Below are positions 26,353 through 34,363 of a stretch of DNA of 38,121 nucleotides, piece after piece. Origin of the DNA: Chitiniphilus eburneus (GTDB lineage Bacteria > Pseudomonadota > Gammaproteobacteria > Burkholderiales > Chitinibacteraceae); the NCBI RefSeq assembly GCF_005048205.1, contig NZ_SUMF01000033.1:1-38121 (forward strand), in the 5' to 3' direction. The position numbers and the translations under genes are program-made. The notes beneath the pieces are model-generated. The model searched no databases. It had not been told where the DNA came from and saw nothing but the letters and a program-made list of their open reading frames with translations. Within the stretch, counting starts at the first letter, position 1; each line of letters begins with the position of its first letter.

Positions 26353-26791
26353 TGATTCCACTCCCCCACCCTCGCCGCAGAGCGCCATCGTGCGCACCCG
26401 CAAGGTTGGAAGGCAAAGGGCGGCGAGTCCCCGGCAAAGCCGGGTACATCCCTTCACAGGCGTGCCGGCCATGGCACTCCCTTGTTTGGTTCCACTCCCC
26501 CCGCCCTCGCCGCAGAGCGCCATCGTGCGCACCCGAAAGGTTGGAAGGCAAAGGGCGGCGAGTCCCCGGCAAAGCCGGGTACATCCCTTCTCAGGCGTGC
26601 CGGCCATGGCACTCCCCTGTTTGGTTCCACTCCCCCCGCCCTCGCCGCAGAGCGCCATCGTGCGCACCCGCAAGGTTGGAAGGCAAAGGGCGGCGAGTCC
26701 CCGGCAAAGCCGGGTACATCCCTTCTCAGGCGTGCCGGCCATGGCACTCCCTTGTTTGGTTCCACTCCCCCCGCCCTCGCCGCCGCGAGGG
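26353..26791 (-). repeat. Modular tandem repeat array, three full units plus a terminal header
   Basis: Read on the minus strand. TCCACTCCCC (plus strand) recurs at 26357, 26491, 26626 and 26761, giving periods of 134, 135 and 135 bp. Each unit has the header GGCGAGGGCGGGGGGAGTGG then AACCAAACAAGGGAGTGCC, 28 nt, CCCGGCTTTGCCGGGG, 42 nt and GGCGCTCT. The three units differ by only a few bases. The first header (26791 side) is preceded by CCCTCGC pairing with its own GCGAGGG (26774-26791), exactly as in the array at 13369. The last header (26383-26350) reads GGAATCAATCA like the other array and then stops. Because 135 is a multiple of three, all frames stay open, which produces spurious repetitive ORFs. 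Confidence 0.88.
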
Positions 26792-26898
26792 AGCCTCGCT
26801 TTGCTCGCGGTGCTTCGTGGCGTGTTCATGGAGGCGATGCTGGGCTGGGTTTAGGGTTTGCTGGCTGCTTCGGGATGCGCCATTTGCCGCCAGCGGGC

Positions 26899-27525
26899 TC
26901 AGGCCAGATCGCGCGGCTGGCCGCTGGCGCCCAGTGCGCTGGCCAGCATCAGCAACATGCCCGCCGTCGCCCCCCACACGGTGTGGCCCTCGCATTCGGT
27001 GAAGTACGAGGCACCGCGAATGCCGCGCCGCTCCACCGGCCGCCGCTCGTAGCGCGCGGGCTGCATCAGCGGCGCGAACGGCAACTCGAACGCCGAGGCC
27101 ACCTCACCGGGATCGGGCCGCAAGGAAAAGCCCGGCTCGACCACGCCGACCACCGGGATCACCCGATAGCCGCTGATGGTGACATAGGCGCCCAGTTGCC
27201 CCACCACCGCCACCCGCGCCGGGTCCAGGCCGATTTCCTCCTGCGCTTCGCGCAGCGCGGCGGCGGGTGCGTCTTCGTCCTCATCCTCGATCCGCCCGCC
27301 GGGAAAGCTGATCTGCCCCGCATGCTGCGACAGATGCGCGGCGCGCTCGGTCAGGATGATGCCCGCGCCCTCGCTGTGCGCCACCACCGCGATCAGCACC
27401 GCGGCCGGCGTGGCGGCGGTGAGGCCGTGCCAGTCCGCTGCGTCGGCGCGCGGCGCGCGGGCCAGGTGCACGGCGAGCCAGTCATGCCAGTCCGCCGCAC
27501 GTCGCAGGTGGTCGTAATCGTTCAT
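26899..27525 (-). CDS. CoA pyrophosphatase (Nudix hydrolase)
   Basis: Encodes 208 residues. The CoA-pyrophosphatase signature ILTERAAHLSQHAGQISFPG precedes a Nudix box with GGRIE...REAQEEIGL; the metal-binding Glu pair in REAQEE is intact. Family members (NudL type) cleave coenzyme A or acyl-CoA to 4'-phosphopantetheine and 3',5'-ADP. Its start overlaps the stop of the channel gene (ATGA at 27525-27522), so the two are translationally coupled. Confidence 0.92.
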   Translation of the reverse strand: MNDYDHLRRAADWHDWLAVHLARAPRADAADWHGLTAATPAAVLIAVVAHSEGAGIILTERAAHLSQHAGQISFPGGRIEDEDEDAPAAALREAQEEIGLDPARVAVVGQLGAYVTISGYRVIPVVGVVEPGFSLRPDPGEVASAFELPFAPLMQPARYERRPVERRGIRGASYFTECEGHTVWGATAGMLLMLASALGASGQPRDLA

Positions 27526-28157
27526 TCGTCGAACCGGGGCAGTTTGAAATCACGCGTGTGCGCCACCAGCCGCAAGGCCAGGCAGCCGCCGAACAGCAAC
27601 CACAGCGACCACGGGTTCATCAGGTTCAGGCTGGCCAGCACATAGGCGAGGATGGCCGTGAGGATCGCCACCGTGCCGTAGAAATCCTCATGCAGGATGA
27701 ACGGCACATCGTTCACCATCATGTCCCGCACCAGCCCGCCGCCAACGGCGGTGACGAAGGCCAGGATGCAGACACCGAACAGGTTGAGCTTCAACTCCAG
27801 CCCCACCTGCGCGCCGGCGATGCTGAAGGCCACCAGCCCGATGGAGTCGGCCACGATGAACAGCTTGTAGAGCAGGCCCTTGTTGCGCTGGTGCAGCTTG
27901 AGCGCCCAGGAGATGAACAGCGCGCCGAAGATGCTGTACAGCGGCGCCGCATCCAGGAATACGCGCGGCACGCGGTTGACCAGCACGTCGCGGATCATGC
28001 CGCCGCCGATGGCGGTCAGCAGTGCCAGGATCAGTACCCCCAGCAGATCGAAGCGCTTGCGCGCGCCGATCAGGTAGCCGGAAAACGCGAATGCCGCGGT
28101 GCCGATATGGGAAAACCAGTCGAAATCCAGGGGCCTGACCAAATCCAGAGGCTGCAT
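27522..28157 (-). CDS. TRIC-type trimeric cation channel family protein (UPF0126)
   Basis: Encodes 211 residues with about seven membrane helices arranged as two UPF0126 repeats. Each repeat carries the glycine-rich signature: GGGMIRDVLVNRVP near residue 51 and GGGLVRDMMVNDVP near 139. Prokaryotic TRIC homologues form trimeric potassium/sodium channels. This assignment is by family only. It lies upstream of, and is coupled to, the Nudix gene. Its 5' side is occupied by the inverted-repeat element at 28191-28361, so its promoter lies in or just after that element. Confidence 0.9.
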   Translation of the reverse strand: MQPLDLVRPLDFDWFSHIGTAAFAFSGYLIGARKRFDLLGVLILALLTAIGGGMIRDVLVNRVPRVFLDAAPLYSIFGALFISWALKLHQRNKGLLYKLFIVADSIGLVAFSIAGAQVGLELKLNLFGVCILAFVTAVGGGLVRDMMVNDVPFILHEDFYGTVAILTAILAYVLASLNLMNPWSLWLLFGGCLALRLVAHTRDFKLPRFDE

Positions 28158-28190
28158 GATGGGCGGGTCGAAAGCGAAACCGACATTCTA

Positions 28191-28361
28191 GGGCGAATCG
28201 ACATTCAAACGTGGGATGCGTTGGCCCGGAGGGAAGGACGAAGGCCGGGCGCATCGCGGCGTTGTGCCTCGCTCGTGGGGATCACCCCACTTCGCTTGGT
28301 ACGCCTTGCCCTGCATCCCGGCCTTCGTCCTTCGCTCCCATGTTTGAATGTCGATTCACCC
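28191..28361. mobile_element. TA-flanked inverted-repeat element (copy 1), 171 bp
   Basis: Ends are 25-bp inverted repeats beginning GGGYGAATCGACATTCAAAC (28191-28215, 28337-28361; two mismatches). TA flanks both sides (28189-28190, 28362-28363). Almost the whole element folds as one long hairpin: AAGGACGAAGGCCGGG pairs with its complement on the other arm, and a central GTGGGG-ATCA-CCCCAC (28275-28290) forms the tip. There is no transposase. It is the same family as 35004-35267. Confidence 0.85.
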
Positions 28362-28409
28362 TAAAGGAACGCCGCCGCCGGCCGTGACCGCCGGGATGGC
28401 GGCCGTGCT

Positions 28410-28781
28410 TCAATGCGCGCGCAACCCGGACAACAGGCCGAGCGACAACTGCCGAACCTCGCCGAACGACGATTCCGCATGCCCCATCAGGCCCTGCCGC
28501 CCGGCCAGCTCGATCTCGCGGCAACCGCTCGCCAGCCGCTCCGCGCCCAATTGCAGGGCGGCGCCCTTGAGCTTGTGCGAGAGATTGATCACCTGATCCG
28601 CATCCCCGGCCTCCAGCGCCGGTGGCAGCGTCCGCAGCGTTTCCTGCAACAACGGCAGAAAGGCCATTACCAGCTCTGTGCGCAGGTCCATGCCGACCTG
28701 GACATGCAGTTGCGCCAGCATGGCATCCACACTGGCAACTTCCTGCGCGATCACCTGGGCGTCGATGGGTTGGGGCGGCAT
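28410..28781 (-). CDS. Histidine phosphotransfer (Hpt) domain protein
   Basis: Encodes 123 residues from ATG 28781, with ACGGAG five bases upstream. It is a single Hpt domain. The phosphorylatable His69 lies in NLSHKLKGAALQLGA, the typical HxLKGAA pattern. Such proteins relay phosphoryl groups between a hybrid kinase's receiver and a response regulator. No hybrid kinase or regulator is encoded nearby. The sensor kinase at 36339 has no receiver domain, so the partner is elsewhere. It diverges from metG. Confidence 0.88.
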   Translation of the reverse strand: MPPQPIDAQVIAQEVASVDAMLAQLHVQVGMDLRTELVMAFLPLLQETLRTLPPALEAGDADQVINLSHKLKGAALQLGAERLASGCREIELAGRQGLMGHAESSFGEVRQLSLGLLSGLRAH

Positions 28782-28817
28782 GGGGGCTCCGTCAGAATTC
28801 GGCTTGCTGATCGGCTC

Positions 28818-28848
28818 ACTATAGCGTTGTAAGAAATCGCCCGTCACG
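28818..28848 (-). promoter_or_regulatory. Promoter of the Hpt gene
   Basis: On the minus strand, GTGACG, an 18 bp spacer and TATAGT (28823-28818), giving a ~30 nt leader to ATG 28781. Confidence 0.45.
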
Positions 28849-28868
28849 GACGAGGCGACAGGCTGCGG

Positions 28869-28874
28869 TATAAT
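28869..28874 (+). promoter_or_regulatory. -10 element of metG
   Basis: A perfect TATAAT (28869-28874), 34 bp before the metG start codon. No convincing -35 is seen. It overlaps the divergent Hpt promoter region. Confidence 0.5.
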
Positions 28875-28908
28875 CGCCCGATTCGTCGCCGAACGCCCGG
28901 AAACCCGC

Positions 28909-30963
28909 ATGCAACGCAAGATTCTCGTCACCTCCGCCCTGCCTTACGCTAACGGCGCCATTCATCTTGGCCACCTGGTCGAATACATCCAGACCGACAT
29001 CTGGGTACGCTTCATGAAGTTGCGCGGCCACACCTGCCACTATGTCTGTGCCGACGACACCCACGGCACCCCGGTCATGCTGCGTGCGGAGAAGGAAGGC
29101 ATCACCCCCGAGGCGTTGATCGAGCGCGTCCACGGCGAGCACCTGCGCGATTTCACCGGCTTCCTGGTCGATTTCGACAACTACTACAGCACCAACAGCG
29201 AGGAAAACCGCCAGTACTCGTACCGCGTGTACCAGGCACTGCGCGATAACGGCAAGATCGCCAGCCGCACCATCAGCCAGTTGTACGACCCGGTGAAGAA
29301 TATGTTCCTGCCGGATCGCTTCGTGAAGGGCGAATGCCCGAAGTGCGGCGCCAAGGATCAGTACGGCGACAACTGTGAAGTCTGCGGCACCACCTACAGC
29401 CCCACCGACCTGAAGAACCCGTACTCGGTGGTTTCCGGCGCGGCGCCGGTACTGCGCGATTCCGAACACTTCTTCTTCAAGCTGGGCGAGTGCGAGGCCT
29501 TTCTGCGCGACTGGACCCGTGGCAGCGAAACCGTCGGCGGCGCCGAACGCCCGCGCCTGCAGGAAGGCGCGGCCAACAAGATGCAGGAATGGTTCGAAGC
29601 CGGCCTGAACGACTGGGACATCAGCCGCGATGCGCCCTACTTCGGCTTCGAGATCCCGGATGCGCCGGGCAAGTATTTCTATGTGTGGCTGGATGCGCCG
29701 GTCGGCTACATGGCCAGCCACCGCAACCTGTGCGACCGCCTGGGCCTGGACTTCGACGAATACTGGGCCAAGGATTCCACCGCCGAGCTGTATCACTTCA
29801 TCGGCAAGGACATCCTGTACTTCCACGCACTGTTCTGGCCCGCGATGCTGGAATACAGCGGCTTTCGCACGCCCACCGGCATCAACGCGCACGGCTTCCT
29901 CACCGTGGACGGCGCCAAGATGAGCAAGAGCCGCGGCACCTTCATCACCGCCGAATCGTACCTGCGCCACCTCAACCCGGAATGGCTGCGCTACTACTTC
30001 GCCGCCAAGCTGGGCAGCGCCATCGAGGACATCGACCTCAACCTGGACGATTTCGTCGCCCGGGTAAACAGCGACCTGATCGGCAAGTACGTCAACATCG
30101 CCAGCCGCGCCGCCGGCTTCATCACCAAGCGCTTTGGCGGGCAACTGGCGGGCGAGCTGGGCGATGCGCCGGTCATCGCGCGCCTGCAAGCCGCCGCCGC
30201 GCCGATCGCAGAGTGGTTCGAGGCGCGCGAATATGGCCGTGCGCTGCGCGAGATCATGCTGCTCACCGACGAAGTGAACCAGTTCGTCGATGCCAACAAG
30301 CCGTGGGAAATGGCCAAGCAGGAAGGCCGCGATGCCGAGCTGCAACGCGTGTGCTCGATCCTGATCAACGCCTTCCGCCTGCTCACCATCTACCTCAAGC
30401 CGGTCTTGCCCAGGCTGGCCGCCGACGTGGAAGCGTTCCTGCAAGTGGCGCCGCTGTGCTGGGCCGACGCGCAGACCCTGCTGCTGGGTCATGGCATCGC
30501 GCCGTACCAGCACCTGATGACCCGCATCGACCCCAAGTCGGTGGAAGCCATGGTCGAGGAGAACAAGCAGTCGCTGGCGCCCCCGCCGGCCCCTGCCGAA
30601 GCCGCCGCGCAGCCGGCGTACGACATCCCGCCGGTGGCCGAAACCATCAGCATCGACGACTTCATGAAGATCGACCTGCGCGTGGCGAAGATCGTCGAGG
30701 CCAAGGCCGTGGAAGGGGCCGACAAGCTGGTGTCGCTGACGCTGGATATCGGCAACGAAACGCGCCATGTGTTCGCCGGTATCAAGTCCGCCTACGCACC
30801 CGAGGCGCTGGTCGGCCGGATGACAGTGATGGTGGCCAACCTCGCACCACGCAAGATGAAGTTCGGCCTGAGCGAAGGCATGGTCCTGGCGGCGGGCGGC
30901 GACGGCGGGCTGTACATCCTCAGCCCCGATTCGGGCGCCCAGCCGGGCATGCGCGTGAAATAG
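28909..30963 (+). CDS. metG: Methionyl-tRNA synthetase
   Basis: Encodes 684 residues (E. coli 677). The class I signature HLGH is at 19-22 and KMSKS at 337-341. A single zinc knuckle has ligands Cys143, Cys146, Cys156 and Cys159. The anticodon-binding helical domain ends near 550. A linker rich in Ala/Pro (about 560-580) joins a C-terminal Trbp111/EMAP-type tRNA-binding domain (about 583-684), the dimeric form. It charges tRNA-Met for initiation and elongation. A clean terminator follows. Confidence 0.98.
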   Translation: MQRKILVTSALPYANGAIHLGHLVEYIQTDIWVRFMKLRGHTCHYVCADDTHGTPVMLRAEKEGITPEALIERVHGEHLRDFTGFLVDFDNYYSTNSEENRQYSYRVYQALRDNGKIASRTISQLYDPVKNMFLPDRFVKGECPKCGAKDQYGDNCEVCGTTYSPTDLKNPYSVVSGAAPVLRDSEHFFFKLGECEAFLRDWTRGSETVGGAERPRLQEGAANKMQEWFEAGLNDWDISRDAPYFGFEIPDAPGKYFYVWLDAPVGYMASHRNLCDRLGLDFDEYWAKDSTAELYHFIGKDILYFHALFWPAMLEYSGFRTPTGINAHGFLTVDGAKMSKSRGTFITAESYLRHLNPEWLRYYFAAKLGSAIEDIDLNLDDFVARVNSDLIGKYVNIASRAAGFITKRFGGQLAGELGDAPVIARLQAAAAPIAEWFEAREYGRALREIMLLTDEVNQFVDANKPWEMAKQEGRDAELQRVCSILINAFRLLTIYLKPVLPRLAADVEAFLQVAPLCWADAQTLLLGHGIAPYQHLMTRIDPKSVEAMVEENKQSLAPPPAPAEAAAQPAYDIPPVAETISIDDFMKIDLRVAKIVEAKAVEGADKLVSLTLDIGNETRHVFAGIKSAYAPEALVGRMTVMVANLAPRKMKFGLSEGMVLAAGGDGGLYILSPDSGAQPGMRVK

Positions 30964-30987
30964 CCACGCCGCCGACACCCCCACCCG

Positions 30988-31017
30988 AAAATGCGACGCC
31001 ACGGCGTCGCATTTTTT
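30988..31017 (+). terminator. Intrinsic terminator of metG
   Basis: AAAATGCGACGCC and GGCGTCGCATTTT (30988-31000, 31003-31015) pair perfectly around a 2-nt centre and run into further T. Confidence 0.93.
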
Positions 31018-31077
31018 ACGTCGGCGCCGAACGGCACGCTGCTAGGCTGCAATCACCTACTCATGCTGGAGACCGCC

Positions 31078-31215
31078 ATGCAGCTCAATCTCACCGTTGG
31101 TCCCTTCGTCTCGCTGATCGCGGGCATCCTGATCCTGGTCATGCCGCGCTTGCTCAACTACATCATTGCCCTCTATCTCATCATTATCGGCCTCGTCGGC
31201 CTGTTCGGGCATTGA
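31078..31215 (+). CDS. DUF3096-type 45-residue membrane protein
   Basis: Encodes 45 residues from ATG 31078, with GGAG six bases upstream. It consists of two hydrophobic segments around LIAGILILVMPRLLNYIIAL and LIIIGLVGLFGH, the whole length of the DUF3096 family. The function is unknown. The conserved MPRLLNYI turn supports a real gene despite its size. Confidence 0.85.
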   Translation: MQLNLTVGPFVSLIAGILILVMPRLLNYIIALYLIIIGLVGLFGH

Positions 31216-31479
31216 TCGCCCCGAACACCCACGATCCGGCCCCTCCCGCGCTCGAAGGAACCGCCCATGGCCCGCTTTGACACCCACACCCTGTCGGAAC
31301 CGCTGCGCCTGTTCCTGGCGGCGGCATTCAACCGGCAACACAAATCGCCCTGGGCGGACAACGTCGCGGATCGTCACGCCGAACATGGGCGGGTCGGCCA
31401 CGCGCTGCGGCTGGCCGGCACCCCTCAGGACGGGTTCGCGCACGCGGCGGACCCACATCGCGGCAACGAGGAACAGGAC

Positions 31480-31755
31480 ATGATCGCCAGGAAGCTACGC
31501 ATACACGGCCGGGTGCAGGGAGTGGGCTTTCGCTACTCTGCCTGGCTGGAAGCCAAACGGCTGCAAGTCGCCGGCTGGGTGCGCAACCGGCGGGACGGCA
31601 GCGTCGAACTCTACCTGCTGGGCGAGGCCGACGCGGTGGCGCAACTGGAGGACTGGGCGCATCGCGGCCCGAATGCGGCCTACGTGGAAAACGTGGAGGC
31701 CGAGGACAGCGACATCGAGGATTGCGCCGGCTTCGCGGAACGCCCCACTGTTTGA
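31480..31755 (+). CDS. Acylphosphatase
   Basis: Encodes 91 residues from ATG 31480, with GAGG about eight bases upstream. The acylphosphatase signature GRVQGVGFR gives catalytic Arg18, and WVRNRRDGSVE gives catalytic Asn36. It hydrolyses the carboxyl-phosphate bond of acyl phosphates. The same frame is open upstream to ATG 31267, which has its own AAGGAA site. A 162-residue form with a 71-residue N-terminal extension of unknown nature therefore cannot be excluded; the extension has coding-like third-base GC. Confidence 0.92.
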   Translation: MIARKLRIHGRVQGVGFRYSAWLEAKRLQVAGWVRNRRDGSVELYLLGEADAVAQLEDWAHRGPNAAYVENVEAEDSDIEDCAGFAERPTV

Positions 31756-31791
31756 ATGGCCGCCCTACCCCTGGGCAGCCGCGCGGACGAC

Positions 31792-31823
31792 AGACAAAAA
31801 AAACCCGGAACGCGTCCGGGTTT
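31792..31823 (-). terminator. Hairpin with T-run on the minus strand, after the acylphosphatase gene
   Basis: AAACCCGGA (31801-31809) and TCCGGGTTT (31815-31823) form a 9-bp stem. The long A-run before it (from 31796) gives a strong T-run only on the minus strand. On the plus strand it ends acylphosphatase transcripts with just TTT. Confidence 0.75.
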
Positions 31824-31849
31824 CAAACAACATCTACAAAGGAGAAACT

Positions 31850-31966
31850 ATCAAGACGCACCTTGCTGCATCCCAACAGAGCTTTCAATTTAACGGATTT
31901 GGGGCGGGATGGTCAATCAATTCAAGGGATTGCGGGCCGAACGGCGATTATTGCAACCAAATGTGA
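31850..31966 (+). other. SD-preceded short ORF lacking a standard start codon
   Basis: AAAGGAG (31838-31844) is followed five bases later by ATC, not ATG. From there 38 codons are open to TGA 31966, giving IKTHLAASQQSFQFNG ... DCGPNGDYCNQM. Base composition here is much lower in GC than in the neighbours. Either a non-AUG start, a gene broken by a start-codon change, or chance. No family recognised. The rest of 31824-32030 shows nothing else. Confidence 0.25.
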
Positions 31967-32030
31967 CACTTTGTGCCCAATTTTAGAACGGCGTCATACG
32001 CGCTGCGGCGCCGCCCCGGACGCCACCGCG

Positions 32031-32036
32031 TATAAT
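32031..32036 (+). promoter_or_regulatory. -10 element of the unknown gene at 32066
   Basis: A perfect TATAAT 29 bp before the start codon, followed by a T-rich stretch. No clear -35. Confidence 0.45.
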
Positions 32037-32065
32037 TGCTTTTTTTGTCTGGCCCTCCTCTTCGC

Positions 32066-33148
32066 ATGTACCTGCCCGACCCCCGCCTTTACCCCCGAGT
32101 GAATCCGCAAAACCCGGTGATCCGGGCCCTGATGTCCTACCTGACCGAAGCCGATGCCACCGCCGCCGGACACAAGCGCGACGTGCTGGCGCAATTGATG
32201 GGCGAGCTGCTCGCCGCCCACGATCATTACGCCCTGAACGGCGCGCTGACCCAGGCCCCCTCGCAGGATGCCTACAAGGTGCTGTGGCAGATCCTGCGTG
32301 AACAGGTCGAAGCGCCCCCCGCCGGTGCCGCGCACTGGCAGATTCCGTTTGCGCTGCCGATCGTGCTGGTGGCCGGCGCGCGTGGCCAGCACACCCTGCC
32401 GGGCCGCATCGACGGCGATGCGCTGCTCGCGCTGCTGCGGCAACACGGCGTGATCGCCGCCGATGCCGACTGCCGGCTCTCCGGCGCACTGGTCCACCCC
32501 GGCGACCTGGCCGCGGTCAACCCGGCCACCCTGGCCGACTGGCGCGAGCCGGGCCAGGCCGATGCGATGGGCAGCGCGGTGCGCGAAGCGCCGGTTTCGT
32601 TCAAGGACGAAGGCGTGTTCCTGCGTTACCTGGTCGGCAGCGTCACCCAGCATCGCGACGCACCGCCCGCCATCCGCCTGGGCGGACAGGTCGGCGCCTG
32701 GGGCATGCCGCTGGCCCAGGCCATCGGCGATGCGCTCCAGGTGGATGGCCTGACCCTGTTCGCCATCCCGCGCGTGCCGCAGACCTGGCTGGCCGCGCAG
32801 GACAGCGCCCGTGTCACGCAACTGGAAACCCGCCTGCAAGTGGCCGCCAGCAATGCCCTGCGCAGCATACGCGGCAAAGGGCGCACCCCGGTGGCCACCA
32901 TCGCCGCGCACGAAGGCGGCGAGGTCCGCATCACCTTTTCCAGCCAGGAAGAGGCCGACCGCTGGGAAGGCTTCGTCTGGCCGCTGGCGCCGCTGGATAC
33001 CGCCGAGCAAGTCCGCGACTTTGCCGAGGGGCTGTTCCGCGAATGCCAGGTGGACGATATCCGCGTGATCGATACCGTGCAGCCCGACAAGGAAGGCGAA
33101 CTGCCCTTCTTCGTGACGGCGCATTTCCCGCCCAGGCAGCAACACTGA
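32066..33148 (+). CDS. Conserved-looking protein of unknown function, 360 aa
   Basis: Encodes 360 residues from ATG 32066. There is no signal peptide or membrane segment, so it is probably cytoplasmic. Residues ~20-90 look helical. The middle part (about 90-250) alternates short hydrophobic strands, including IPFALPIVLVAGARG. The C-terminal part (about 250-360) ends in a compact alpha/beta region with EGGEVRITFSSQEEADRWEG. I recognise no catalytic motif or family. Codon use matches the chromosome, and a TATAAT lies just upstream. It is followed 55 bp later by the ferredoxin operon. Confidence 0.75.
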   Translation: MYLPDPRLYPRVNPQNPVIRALMSYLTEADATAAGHKRDVLAQLMGELLAAHDHYALNGALTQAPSQDAYKVLWQILREQVEAPPAGAAHWQIPFALPIVLVAGARGQHTLPGRIDGDALLALLRQHGVIAADADCRLSGALVHPGDLAAVNPATLADWREPGQADAMGSAVREAPVSFKDEGVFLRYLVGSVTQHRDAPPAIRLGGQVGAWGMPLAQAIGDALQVDGLTLFAIPRVPQTWLAAQDSARVTQLETRLQVAASNALRSIRGKGRTPVATIAAHEGGEVRITFSSQEEADRWEGFVWPLAPLDTAEQVRDFAEGLFRECQVDDIRVIDTVQPDKEGELPFFVTAHFPPRQQH

Positions 33149-33203
33149 AAGCTGGCGCCGTGTTCGCGCGGCAAGCATTGAACAGCGAAAGAGGAAACGA
33201 ACG

Positions 33204-33515
33204 ATGAGCTACTACCGCCACCATGTGTTCTTCTGTCTGAACGAGCGCCCCGAGGGCGAGCGCCAGAGCTGCAACCGTTGCGGGGCCAGCGACATGCAGG
33301 GCTACGCCAAGGACCGGATCAAGCAGCTCAAGCTGGCGGGCCCCGGCAAGGTGCGCATCAACAAGGCCGGCTGCCTGGATCGCTGCGAGGAAGGCCCGGT
33401 GCTGGTGATCTACCCGGAAGAAACCTGGTACACCTACGTGGATCGAGCCGATATCGACGAAATCATCGACGAGCACCTGGTGCATGGCCGGGTGGTGGAG
33501 CGGCTGAAGCTATGA
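33204..33515 (+). CDS. Thioredoxin-fold [2Fe-2S] ferredoxin
   Basis: Encodes 103 residues. Four cysteines have the thioredoxin-like ferredoxin spacing: Cys11, Cys23, Cys57 and Cys61 (C-X11-C-X33-C-X3-C), with an extra Cys26. The segment AGCLDRCEEGPVLVIYPE is typical. It should carry one electron through a [2Fe-2S] cluster; the partner is unknown. A ribosome binding site GAGGAAA precedes it. Its stop overlaps the start of the next gene (ATGA 33512-33515). Confidence 0.92.
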   Translation: MSYYRHHVFFCLNERPEGERQSCNRCGASDMQGYAKDRIKQLKLAGPGKVRINKAGCLDRCEEGPVLVIYPEETWYTYVDRADIDEIIDEHLVHGRVVERLKL

Positions 33516-34363
33516 AACGCGCACTCGCCCTGTTGCTGATCGCGGCAGCCCTGGCCGCCTGCGGCAAGAAAGAGGAAATGGCGGGGGAAGCGGCGGTCGA
33601 ATCCTACGGCGGCGCGGCCACCGCCGCCGCGCCGGCTGCCGAGGCGGGCGATGCCGCGCAGCAGGTCAGCCCCAAACGCCATATCGCGGTGAGCCATGCC
33701 CTGACGGTGGAAACCGCGCCCGACCACCTGGACGCCGCCTGGCAAGCCGCACAGCAACGCTGCGTGGAACCGCAATGCGAGCTGCTCTCCGCCACCTTGC
33801 AACGTGCCAGCGACTACACGCCGGGCGTGGCCCAGCTCTCGCTGCGCATTGCGCCGGGCGCGGTGGCCGGCTATCTGGCCGGCTTGGGCCGGGAAGGCCG
33901 CGTCGTCGCCCAATCGACCGAACGCGAGGACAAGACCGACGAGGTGATCGATACCGAGGCGCGCCTGAAGAACCTGGCGCAGTTGCGCGACAACCTGCGG
34001 CAGATGCTCGACAGCCGCAACGCCAAGCTGGAAGAACTGCTGGCGGTGCAGAAGGAACTCGCCGCCGCGCAGGCCCAGCTCGACGCCGCGGCCGGACTGC
34101 GGCTGGCGCTGGCGAACCAGACCGAAAAGGTCAAGGTGGACGTGGAACTGCGCGCCGCGCGTTCCGTCGCCGAGCGCAGCATCCTCACCCCGCTGCTGGA
34201 CGCCTGGCACGACATCGGGCACGACTTCATCCGCAGCGTGGCTGCGCTGCTCACCGTCGCCGCCGTGCTGCTGCCGTGGCTGCTGGTGCTGTGGCTGCCC
34301 GTCCGCTGGTGGCTCAAGCGCCGCCGCCGCCGTCTGCAACTTCGCGCGCCCGACCCGTCATGA
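33512..34363 (+). CDS. DUF4349-family lipoprotein
   Basis: Encodes 283 residues. It has a lipoprotein signal with LAAC (Cys17), then a DUF4349 region (about 55-270) containing a coiled coil (about 140-195, rich in Glu/Lys/Gln/Leu). One C-terminal membrane segment (about 240-262) is followed by a very basic tail. The function of the family is unknown. Its start overlaps the ferredoxin stop and its stop overlaps the hydrolase start, both by ATGA, so all three are translationally coupled. Confidence 0.85.
   Translation: MKRALALLLIAAALAACGKKEEMAGEAAVESYGGAATAAAPAAEAGDAAQQVSPKRHIAVSHALTVETAPDHLDAAWQAAQQRCVEPQCELLSATLQRASDYTPGVAQLSLRIAPGAVAGYLAGLGREGRVVAQSTEREDKTDEVIDTEARLKNLAQLRDNLRQMLDSRNAKLEELLAVQKELAAAQAQLDAAAGLRLALANQTEKVKVDVELRAARSVAERSILTPLLDAWHDIGHDFIRSVAALLTVAAVLLPWLLVLWLPVRWWLKRRRRRLQLRAPDPS

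Noticed and set aside
26353-26791. Tandem repeats as a CRISPR array or as a repetitive protein gene
   Set aside because: Units are ~135 bp and nearly identical throughout, with no short repeats separated by unique spacers and no cas genes. Open frames exist only because 135 is divisible by three; there is no ribosome binding site or sensible composition.
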